A model generated the notes under the pieces. It was not told where the DNA came from. It saw nothing but the letters and a program-made list of their open reading frames with translations, and searched no databases. DNA of 49,355 nt from Blastochloris sp. GTDB lineage: Bacteria > Verrucomicrobiota > Verrucomicrobiia > Methylacidiphilales > JAAUTS01. This document shows, in pieces, positions 40,998-49,355 of this stretch. Where the stretch lies: assembly GCA_012031345.1 (NCBI GenBank), contig JAAUTS010000003.1:1-49355 (forward strand), written 5' to 3'. The translations under genes and the position numbers were made by a program. Position 1 is the stretch's first letter. The number at the start of each line of letters is the position of its first letter.

Positions 40998-42078
40998 GTT
41001 GTGTAGGTTACGAAACGCGGGCACTGGCTTCAGTCTAATTGAAGTCATGGTGTCCGTGTCGTTGCTGGCCCTGATCATGACTTTGGTCTTTCAAGTCATC
41101 AGTGCGACGAGTGATGTGTGGCAAAAGACGAGCAAGAAGGTTTCGTCGTTTCAGGAATCGCGGGCGGCCTTTGAATCCTTGACACGCAAAGCGAGCCAGG
41201 CAGTCCTAAATCCTTATTGGGACTATGATCCGCCCTTATCCACACCCGGATCCGTGCCGAGTCGTTATCTAAGGCAATCGGAGCTGCATTTTATTTCAGG
41301 TCAGGGAAATGTTCCTGGTGGGGTCTTGGAAGGGGTAAGTCGGGAGGGCAGCCGTTGAAGACGGTGGGGCACAGCATTTGTTTCAGGCCATGCTGGGCTA
41401 TTCGCAGCCTGAAGCCACTTTGGCAGATGCGGATGTGCCTTTGAGCAATTTGTTAAATGCCTGCACCTTTTATGTGGAATATAATGATGCCCTGGCAAAG
41501 TATCCGCAATTTATTCAGAATCTCCTTTCGGGACAAAAGAAGAGTGGGTATCGACTGATGGAGTTGTGGCAACCTTCTGAGGAGTTGCAGGTCTATGCCA
41601 CGACACTTGCACAGATGAAGACTGCACCAGCCAAGGCATATGACTGGTTCCGTGTGCCCTTAGCCGACCCCAAGGTGCCCGTGCATGTCTTAGCCGAAAA
41701 TGTGATCATGTTGGTGATCTGGCCGCGACGGGTTGAAAAGACCGGGGCGCAATTAACGGATGATTATAACTACGATAGCCGGGCTTATCTTCAGGACCCC
41801 GCCGCGACTCTCAGTGCCAATCAACTGCCTCCCGTGTTGGAAGTGACCATGGTGGCCTTGGCGCAAAGCTCGGCACAACGGATGGAAGATGAATACGGAA
41901 GCAAGGGCCTGGTGCCGCCTCCTTTGGAGAAGGTAAATTGTTTGTAAAATCAACCCAGACTGATTTCGACCAGGATCTCAAAGAGTTAGAGGATTTTTTT
42001 ATTGGAAAAACGCTACGAGTATCGGGTGTTTCGCACCAGCATCGCGATACGTCAAGCCAAGTGGAGTGAGGATTTATG
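40984..42078 (+). CDS. Verru_Chthon cassette protein C-like prepilin (several apparent frameshifts)
   Basis: NAGTGFSLIEVMVSVSLLALIMTLVFQVISATSDVWQ...VLAENVIMLVIWPR...; restored end EKRYEYRVFRTSIAIRQAKWSEDL*, TGA overlapping next ATG. Confidence 0.78.
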
Positions 42079-45000
42079 AATCACGAGCAGAAAAACAAAA
42101 AAATATTTGTGAGAGGGCTGAAGCTTGCGGATCGAAAACAGAAGGGGGCGGCTCTGATCATTGTCTTGGGTTGTCTGGTATTGATGGCGGTGATGACTTT
42201 GGCTTTTTTGGCCATGGTCAAGAATGACTCCACAGCCTCCAGTGCCTATGCGGGGGGCAGTTCCGCACGTCTTCTGGCGGATTCCGCCATGAACCTGGTG
42301 ATAGGGCAAATCAAAGATGCTTCGGAAAGGTCGGATGAGGCGTGGATCTCACAGCCAGGTTTGATTCGGACCTATGACACGGAAGGTAAGATGGTTCGGG
42401 CCTATAAGTTGTATTCGAGTCCGCAGATGATCGCGGAAGGAGAGAACTCCTTTGATCCATCATCCCCCACGCATGGGGATGTTCCTGTCAATAATTGGGC
42501 AGACCGGATTCATGAGTATGTGGATTTGAACAGTCCGGTGCAAACGGCGCAGGGTTTTTTGCACTACCCGATCGTGAGCCCGGAGGCGGAAACGGTGGCC
42601 AAGGTGGAGGGATTCGACATCAATCTTCCGTCGGCTTGGGGGGCCAAGGAAAAAAACAATGCAGCGGCGATGCCTGTGCGTTGGCTGTATGTTTTGAAAG
42701 ACGGAACCTTGGCGGCGGGAGTAACTGAGGGGGCGGCTAGTTTGAATCAAGTAAAGATTACGGGTGCCGGAGTGAACAATCCGCCTGTGGCCCGACTTGC
42801 GTTCTGGGCGGACGATGAGAGCGCCAAGATCAACATCAACACGGCGGCGGAAGGGACCTTTCATGATTCGCCGATTGCGAACACATATCCACGGGGAGAG
42901 GGAATACGTGAGGTGGCGGGAGCTACGCAAGGGTATCCACGAGATCCGAGTAAAGTGGACCCAGAAAAAGCGATGTATGATCTGGACTTAAGTTATTATC
43001 AACCCGCCCAGAAAGAGTATCAAAGATATCCGGGTCATCCTGCCACTACGTCACTATCCACAGTATTATATGAAACCATTAGACAAGCCACAGGTTTAAG
43101 CAAAAGAGAGGATATTCTGGATCAACTCTATCTGATGACGCCTAGATACAATGGTGGAGCAGGTTCTTCGCGTTCAGGGACCGTGAGGCCCGGAAGAACC
43201 TCCACCTTTAGCCCGGGAGACCGTCGGTTGTATGCGTCTTTGGATGAGTTTATTTTTCAACCTGAAATCGATGTAAGTTCAGAAAAAAGAATTGAAAACA
43301 AGCTGGCTATGGAGGGGGAGCGTAGGGAAGTGTTGGACCAGATCAAATTTTTCATGACAGCGGTGAGCAAATCACCCGAGCAGACATTATTCAACACGCC
43401 CAGGATGTCGATTTGGCCCATCCATAATCAGCAATCCAAACGAACCACCTTTGACAAGATGATTCAATTCTGTAGTGAACTTGTTGATGGGGCTGGCAAC
43501 AAGAAAAATTTCGGTTTTCTGCGCCAAAATCCGCTGAGCATGACAGAGGACTGGAATCTGGGACGAAATGTGAATAATTATCAATATCTTCAGTCGATGA
43601 CATCCCGGGCTATTCCTGGATTTACGACATCCACCTTTCAAAGTAAGTGGGGCGTGGTGGAGCGAGATCAAATTTTGACCCAGATTGTGGATTACATTCG
43701 CTGCACAAATCTGTTGGATGACAGCATGAAAAATTCAAGTTTTTATTATACCAGGAAAACGAATGAGGAAGTTGGTGTGGTGTTGCCTTTGGAGCCTCGG
43801 TCCGGTCCTGGAGTTGGGACCAAGGGATTTGGTCGTTATATGACAATAAGTGAATTGTGTTTAGCTGCTACGGCAATTGAAAATGTGGGAACTACGGATG
43901 TCAGAGTTCAATTTGCTTTAGTTCCAGAATTTTTCTCCACAGCGATTGGTCATCCTCAATTGGCTTACCGCTTTAGAATGGAGTTCAATGGCTTAAGTGA
44001 CTTCCGCGTTCTTACGTCAACAGTTTTCCCTTCGAATACACACACGATTCGATCTTTAAACGGGTTGATTAATGGTGATTCCATCAACGAAAACAGTTAC
44101 AATGGAGGCAGTCTTGGCTACAGATGGTATGTGAAGAAAGGTCTTCCCCGAAATCCAGACCAAATCTTCCCAGTTGGTGAATTGGTTTTGAGCAAAGGTG
44201 CCGTTTTACAAATATCCGGCAAGGTTGATGTTGAACTTTGGTATGATTTACCCTCAGGAGGCTCAGTTCTGGTCCAGAAGGGTGAATTCGTTTTTCCTTC
44301 AGTTGGACTCACTCTACCGACACGGTCAGTTCCTGGTGTAAGCCAAGGATTCCAGGTTAGCAACACGGTGGATCCGGGTGGTCGTCTCGAACCTGCCTTT
44401 TTTTTAAGGGATAGCACGGGCGACAAAGAGTGGGCGCGAAGTCTTGTTCCTAGCATGAGCAGGGTGAATAGTGACTATCGGATTACCTCGGTCGTTCGTT
44501 CAGATGAAGATCTTGGTGATCTTTTTGAAAAACATCCATGGTGGAATGACTCCAACAGGTTGGTTCACAGTCTTAGGCCCGGCCAGACTGAACAGGCCAA
44601 CGTTCCGAAGTTAGCCAGAGTTGGCAAGTTGAGCGATGGGTTAACAGCGGTAAGCCAGTTTGAAGAGCCTGACATTGTCCAACCTTTTCCTGCGGCCAAT
44701 GATACTGGTGTGAGGAACAGCTTGGGGAAAACGGGTGACTGGACTTCGGCTGTGGGTCAGTTTGGAGACGGGGCCTTGATTGATCGTGCCGATGAGGGTG
44801 AGGCTCCGACGCGAGGCAGTCGGGTGCCGTATTTCGGTCACATTTACTCCAACCGTGATGGTGTCACTGTGGAGCAGGAGGGAACATATTTTAGTCCGAA
44901 CAGGTTGATCCCGTCCCCCATCACCTTTGGATCTCTTCCGACGGGAGCCAAGCGAGGGTTGCCATGGCAGACTTTGTTATTCCGGCCCAATAAGCCTTAT

Positions 45001-45810
45001 TTACCGGGAGAGGGCGACCACCCCGGTGCGGTAACGCCGCCGGATCATTTGCTCTTGGATTTATTTTGGATGCCAGTGGTAGAGCCATATGCCATCAGTG
45101 AGCCTTTTTCAACCGCGGGTAAAATCAATCTGAATACTCAGATGGTTCCTTTTAGCTATATCAAGAGGGACACAGGATTGCGCGCTGTTTTGAAATCGGT
45201 CATGGTGACGGCGCTGAATCCCTTTGAAACAATCAGTTCGGAGTTTGGGGGTGGGTCGTTCCAGTTTTACACCAGATACAAGCTTCCATTTGAGGGTAGC
45301 AAGACGGTAGGTTCTGGGGTTTTGATTCGTCACCCGTTGAATTTGGATGCAACCCTTAAGTATTTTGAAGAGAGAATTACAAACAACGAGCCATTCATTT
45401 CCGCTTCGGAAATATGCACTGTTCCCTTGGTTCCTACAACGGCAGTGACGAGCACAGCCGTTCCGACGGTATCAGGGAATGAGGCCGCGCTGACCGCCTT
45501 CTGGCAAGATAGGGTGAAGCTTACGGGGGATAATTTGATTGAGCGTCCCTACTCTATGATCTACCCGAGAGTCACCACCAAGTCGAATACCTATCAGGTG
45601 CATGTGCGGTCCCAGCTCCTGAATGCAAAAAGTGTGGGGGGTGAGGTGTTTCAGATGGGAACACAAACGGCGCAGGGTGAATTCCGAGGTTCCTTTGTGA
45701 TTGAACGTTATTTGGATCCGAATACGCAGACTTTTGATGAATCGGACCCGAATGCCGTCCTGGGGCCCTATCGTTTCCGGGTCATTTCCAGCAAGCAGGT
45801 GGCACTGTGA
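42076..45810 (+). CDS. Verru_Chthon cassette protein A-like (1244 aa)
   Basis: KGAALIIVLGCLVLMAVMTLAFLAMVKNDSTASSAYAGGSSARLLADSAMNLVIGQIKDA...AFWADDESAKININTAAEG...; large size and cassette position. Confidence 0.85.
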   Translation: MNHEQKNKKIFVRGLKLADRKQKGAALIIVLGCLVLMAVMTLAFLAMVKNDSTASSAYAGGSSARLLADSAMNLVIGQIKDASERSDEAWISQPGLIRTYDTEGKMVRAYKLYSSPQMIAEGENSFDPSSPTHGDVPVNNWADRIHEYVDLNSPVQTAQGFLHYPIVSPEAETVAKVEGFDINLPSAWGAKEKNNAAAMPVRWLYVLKDGTLAAGVTEGAASLNQVKITGAGVNNPPVARLAFWADDESAKININTAAEGTFHDSPIANTYPRGEGIREVAGATQGYPRDPSKVDPEKAMYDLDLSYYQPAQKEYQRYPGHPATTSLSTVLYETIRQATGLSKREDILDQLYLMTPRYNGGAGSSRSGTVRPGRTSTFSPGDRRLYASLDEFIFQPEIDVSSEKRIENKLAMEGERREVLDQIKFFMTAVSKSPEQTLFNTPRMSIWPIHNQQSKRTTFDKMIQFCSELVDGAGNKKNFGFLRQNPLSMTEDWNLGRNVNNYQYLQSMTSRAIPGFTTSTFQSKWGVVERDQILTQIVDYIRCTNLLDDSMKNSSFYYTRKTNEEVGVVLPLEPRSGPGVGTKGFGRYMTISELCLAATAIENVGTTDVRVQFALVPEFFSTAIGHPQLAYRFRMEFNGLSDFRVLTSTVFPSNTHTIRSLNGLINGDSINENSYNGGSLGYRWYVKKGLPRNPDQIFPVGELVLSKGAVLQISGKVDVELWYDLPSGGSVLVQKGEFVFPSVGLTLPTRSVPGVSQGFQVSNTVDPGGRLEPAFFLRDSTGDKEWARSLVPSMSRVNSDYRITSVVRSDEDLGDLFEKHPWWNDSNRLVHSLRPGQTEQANVPKLARVGKLSDGLTAVSQFEEPDIVQPFPAANDTGVRNSLGKTGDWTSAVGQFGDGALIDRADEGEAPTRGSRVPYFGHIYSNRDGVTVEQEGTYFSPNRLIPSPITFGSLPTGAKRGLPWQTLLFRPNKPYLPGEGDHPGAVTPPDHLLLDLFWMPVVEPYAISEPFSTAGKINLNTQMVPFSYIKRDTGLRAVLKSVMVTALNPFETISSEFGGGSFQFYTRYKLPFEGSKTVGSGVLIRHPLNLDATLKYFEERITNNEPFISASEICTVPLVPTTAVTSTAVPTVSGNEAALTAFWQDRVKLTGDNLIERPYSMIYPRVTTKSNTYQVHVRSQLLNAKSVGGEVFQMGTQTAQGEFRGSFVIERYLDPNTQTFDESDPNAVLGPYRFRVISSKQVAL

Positions 45811-46439
45811 TGTCCGCACTTATAAAAACGGGATTCAGGTCTTTGCGCGTGATTCGCGGGTTTACTTTGGTGGAGTTGCTGGTGGTGATCGCGATTGTGG
45901 CGGTCATTTTTGCACTGGCAGTTTCTGCATTGAATAATGTGGGACGTAGCTCTGCCCTCAATGGTGCCAAGTCCACCCTTTCCTCATATTTGGAGGGAGC
46001 ACGTCTCAAAGCGTTGACCGAGAGTCGAACGGTGGAGCTAAGGTTTTATAAAATACCAGGTCAAAGCACTGCCGACTCGGCTTACCAAGCGATGCAACTC
46101 TGGGATCCTTTACAGGATCAGCCGTTGGATGCTGTCAAAATCCTGCCAACTTCCGTAGTTATGGTGGAAGATCCCAAGTTTTCCTCCCTGCTTAGCAATG
46201 AAAATCCAAATGGGGGGAAGCATACCCTGGCTGGCGTGGGGCAGGTGGACTACAAAGCCTTTCGAATTCAGAGCAATGGCTCGACAAACTTATCCACAAC
46301 GGGAACCAGCAGTGACGATGCCTGGTTCTTTTCTGCCAAGTTGAAAAACACACCCGAGTTTGCAGATCGTCCAGCGGACAATTTTGTGACCTTTACCGTT
46401 GATCCAGTGAACAGTCGGGTCAGCATCTTTCAGCCCTGA
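45810..46439 (+). CDS. Verru_Chthon cassette protein D-like prepilin
   Basis: RVIRGFTLVELLVVIAIVAVIFALAVSALNNVGRSSALNGAKSTLSSYLEGARLKALTESRTVELRFYK; start overlaps the A-gene stop. Confidence 0.85.
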   Translation: MSALIKTGFRSLRVIRGFTLVELLVVIAIVAVIFALAVSALNNVGRSSALNGAKSTLSSYLEGARLKALTESRTVELRFYKIPGQSTADSAYQAMQLWDPLQDQPLDAVKILPTSVVMVEDPKFSSLLSNENPNGGKHTLAGVGQVDYKAFRIQSNGSTNLSTTGTSSDDAWFFSAKLKNTPEFADRPADNFVTFTVDPVNSRVSIFQP

Positions 46440-46486
46440 GAAAAGCTGCGGGGAATGGAATTTCAAGTCTTGGTCAACGCCAGGGT

Positions 46487-46516
46487 AAAAAAGCCCCGGC
46501 TTTGTGGGCCGGGGCT
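46487..46516 (-). terminator. Rho-independent terminator downstream of hsp20
   Basis: Minus strand AGCCCCGGC-(CCACAAA)-GCCGGGGCT followed by TTTTT. Confidence 0.85.
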
Positions 46517-46533
46517 CGAGGAGGGGCTGAGTT

Positions 46534-46956
46534 TTAGTTCAGCTTGATTTGGATTTCTCTGGGTTTGACTTCCTCCCGCTTGGGCAGGGTGATGCTGAGG
46601 ATGCCGTCTTCCACCCGCGCACTGATCTTTTCGGGATCGACCTGCTCGGGGAGGTTGATGGCACGTTCCACCGTGCTTTCCGCGTTTTCATCCTTCCAGG
46701 ATTTCCGGCGACCTTGGATGGTCAGGACCTGGTCCACCACGTTCAACTTCAAGTCCTCGCGACGGAATCCGGGAACTTCCACTTGGAGGTAGAAGTTGTC
46801 CTTGTCCTCGCGGCTATCGAAGCTGAGGTGGAGGTTGGAGTGGAGGGGTTGAGGCCACGCGAAGAAGGGGTCGAATCCATCGAAGAGGGATTCGAGTCCA
46901 TTTCGGTTCGGGCGGCATACGGCGTTGTTGGGTTGAGTATAACGAATGAGTTTCAT
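46534..46956 (-). CDS. Hsp20/alpha-crystallin family small heat shock protein
   Basis: FYLQVEVPGFRREDLKLNVVDQVLTIQGRRK...VERAINLPEQVDPEKISARVEDGILSITLPKREEVKPREIQIKLN; ATG at 46956 preceded by AGGAGAACC. Confidence 0.93.
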   Translation of the reverse strand: MKLIRYTQPNNAVCRPNRNGLESLFDGFDPFFAWPQPLHSNLHLSFDSREDKDNFYLQVEVPGFRREDLKLNVVDQVLTIQGRRKSWKDENAESTVERAINLPEQVDPEKISARVEDGILSITLPKREEVKPREIQIKLN

Positions 46957-47217
46957 AGGTTGGTTCTCCTTTCTAATCCTAGCTCTGCATAAGAAATGCC
47001 AGAATTTGAAAAGGATAAGTGCCTCATAACCAAGGGGATAGGGAATGAGTAAGCATGACGTTAAGCGACAGGTTGACACAATTCAGTGCAGTCCATTCTA
47101 AAGTATGCCATTATGACTCTATTCAAAGCCAAAGCATGGAGACTGGCACGAATCGAGAGAAGCGCGAGGGGCGCGAAGGTGGATTGGGTAGGGTCGCCTG
47201 CCCGAGTGCGGGGAGGA

Positions 47218-47313
47218 TTAAGCCTTTTGGGGGGCTTTGGTGGCGTCTTTTTTGCGTTTGAGTTGGCGGAGACGACGACGACGTTTGATGACTGCGTTGG
47301 ATTGTTGACCCAT
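47218..47313 (-). CDS. small highly basic protein, 31 aa
   Basis: Complete ATG-TAA ORF: MGQQSNAVIKRRRRLRQLKRKKDATKAPQKA*; below the ORF-track length cutoff. Confidence 0.6.
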   Translation of the reverse strand: MGQQSNAVIKRRRRLRQLKRKKDATKAPQKA

Positions 47314-47416
47314 AAGGTTGAGATTAAACATCAATAGTCTGGCCTTGGTCAAGAAAAGAAGGAGTTTTGAGTTTAAACGTTGCTTGCACTGTGTTCTTTG
47401 TGCCCTCAGTGGTAAA

Positions 47417-48926
47417 TCATTTGAGGCGTTCGAGTTCGGAAATGCCGAAGTTTTTTTGGAGTTCGGGGGTTTCGATGGAAACCTGAAGCGGGTCGAGGTA
47501 GATGGTGCCGGGGTCGTCTTCGAAGTCGATACGGTCGAGGGGGCCTTGGCGGGCGATCAGGCCTTGGTTGATGTCGGCCAGGCTTTTGATTTCGACGCCG
47601 TTGACTTGGCGGACGATGTTTCCGGCCAGACGCTCGTAGCTGAGGGTGCCGTCGGTGGGTAGGACCTGGACCGACCAGGATGATGCGACGGGATTCTCCG
47701 GGGAAGAGTTCTTCCTGGAAGGCGTCGTAATAGACGAGCTTTTGTGGGGCGGTGGAAACCCAGTCGTTGCCGAAGGTTTTCAAGAGGGTGCGCGAGAGTT
47801 CGAGAAAGACCAGGCCGCCGTAAACGAGGTAGCGGGGCGGCTCGTCGTAGGAGTAGGGGGGGCTGATGTAGTCGGAGGCATTTTTCCGGGAAAGGGTGAC
47901 TTGGACATCGAGAGGCTTGCCTTGGCGCTGGAGGTTGAGCTTGAGAACATCTCCCACGTAATGTTGTCCGGCGATGAGATGTTCCAAGGAGAGGCGACCG
48001 TGGGTTTTGTCCGGGTAATTGCCGTCCTGATCCACCCGAATGCCGTTGATGGAGAGGAGGACATCGCCCACTTGAAGGCCGGCCTGGGCGCCGGGGCCGT
48101 CCGGGAGAACGCGGTTGATAAAGATGCCGCCCTGTTCGGGAGTGACTCCGACGTAGTTTTGGAGTTGGGGATCACGGAGGTTGAAGAAGCCGAGGCCGAT
48201 GCGGGGGAATCCCTGGTAGTTGCCGTCGGCGGCATCCTTGAGGAAATGTTCGATGACGGGAGCGGCGATGACGGCGGCGTTTTGGTTGCGGCTGTCGTAA
48301 CGGAAGAGGAGGCCGACCAAGTTCCCGTTTTGCACTGCGGGGAGGGTGGCGGCGCTGTCGCGGTATTGGAGGGAGAGGTTGAGACGATAGACGAGGTAAC
48401 GTCCGAGACCTTCCGGGTAGGGGCCAACTTCCACGGTGTTGATGCGTCCGGTGCTGCGGGCCAGGGCGTCGTTATCTTCAAGTTGCCAGATTTCCAAGCT
48501 GTCGCCGGCTTTGGCGGTGGTGCTTAATTCCAAGGGGCGGGTGTCCTGGAAAAAGGTGGGAGCATCTTCCGGGTTGACGCGGAGCAGGGCGAGGTTGGTT
48601 TCGTAGTCAATGACATCGACGTAAGCGGTGGTTTTGGTGCTGGTGACGGGTTTTTCCAATTCGATGAAGTTGGCGTGGGCGACCATTTCCGCTGTGACGA
48701 GGATGCGCTGGCCGGACAGCACGGTGCCGATGGCGCGGCGGGTGAAGGGGGGGCGTTTGAGCCAGGGGCGGACGGGGTCAACGATCTGGCAGGTGGCATT
48801 GACGCGGACGATGGATGGGTGGTCGGTGCTGGGGCTGGTGGTTTTGGGGTCGGAGGGTGAGCAGGCGTGGAAGAAGTTGAGGCAGGCCAGGAGGAGAAGG
48901 ATGGGGGCGAGGGAGGGGATTTTCAT
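47417..48926 (-). CDS. PDZ-containing trypsin/HtrA-like lipoprotein, probably catalytically degenerate (one apparent frameshift near 47680)
   Basis: Lipoprotein-like N-terminus LLLLACLNFFHAC; GTVLSGQRILVTAEMVAHANFIELEKP; ETNLALLRV; PDZ GGIFINRVLPDGPGAQAGLQVGDVLLSINGI; restored second PDZ-like RIILV...ERLAGNIVRQVNGVEIKSLADINQGL...ISELERLK*. Confidence 0.78.
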
Positions 48927-48986
48927 AAGGACAGGAAGAGTCAGAGTATCAAAGAAGTCAGAATAGGTGAAGGGTGAGGGCGGGGG

Positions 48987-49355
48987 TCAGAGATTACCGA
49001 GGTAACGATCCTCCCGGATGTTGTAGCGTTGCAGGATGCGGGGCTGGGCTTCTTTGAGTTTGGCGGCTTCGAGAACGATGGGGCGCCCCTCTCCTTCGAG
49101 GGTGATGAGGGTGCGGTCTCCGGGTTGGGCCAGGGCTTCTGCCAAGTCGGCCATGGTTTTGATTTCGCGGTCGTTTACTTTTTCAACCACGGACTGGCGT
49201 AGGCCAGAGAGGTAGGTGTTGATGGGATCGGCCAGGACATCACTGAGAATGACAATCTCCGGGCGTTTTGAGGAAGACGGCGTCGCTCAGGTAGGTGTCG
49301 AAGAGATAGCGGATACGGAAGTTGGGGGTGCCGTAGGCGTTGATGAAATTGCGAG
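48987..49355 (-). CDS. C-terminal part of a second PDZ/HtrA-like protein (runs off right edge, apparent frameshift near 49265)
   Basis: SDVLADPINTYLSGLRQSVVEKVNDREIKTMADLAEALAQPGDRTLITLEGEGRPIVLEAAKLKEAQPRILQRYNIREDRYLGNL, parallel to the C-terminus of the adjacent gene. Confidence 0.7.

Noticed and set aside
1-49355. CRISPR arrays, rRNA genes, integrase or transposase genes
   Set aside because: No regularly spaced repeats, rRNA sequence or recognisable integrase/transposase ORF seen in any frame.

Overview
The window looks like a Verrucomicrobiota chromosome segment. This is inferred from a four-gene Verru_Chthon prepilin cassette, a PEP-CTERM protein and overall gene content. Core or metabolic part (about 0-24 kb): mutM (runs off the left edge), a two-component pair, a WD40 protein, murA with Asp at the usual catalytic Cys position, a transglutaminase/DUF3857 protein, an MBL hydrolase, a Gfo/Idh oxidoreductase, a glgA-galT-GH57-GH57 cluster, an Lrp-like regulator with an aminotransferase, an FAD oxidoreductase and an ACT protein. 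Accessory part (about 23.8-31.8 kb): a VapBC-like pair, then a minus-strand CBASS-like operon. In transcription order that operon is XRE repressor, ImmA/IrrE-type metallopeptidase (CapH/CapP-like), patatin phospholipase, CD-NTase, and an E2-like protein with a C-terminal SEC-C motif. It is followed by an orphan type III restriction Res C-terminal nuclease domain, a translationally coupled three-gene TIGR04255 cassette, and a tRNA-Pro/GIY-YIG module flanked by broken tRNA copies. Right part: a multi-gene phosphorelay cluster, a PEP-CTERM protein, two LacI regulators, the Verru_Chthon cassette (order B-C-A-D), Hsp20, a 31-aa basic protein missed by the ORF track, and two tandem HtrA/PDZ-like genes. 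Many obviously essential genes are broken by 1-nt frameshifts, which points to indel errors in the assembly. I therefore report several CDSs as merged, frameshifted loci. No searches were run; all family calls come from reading motifs.
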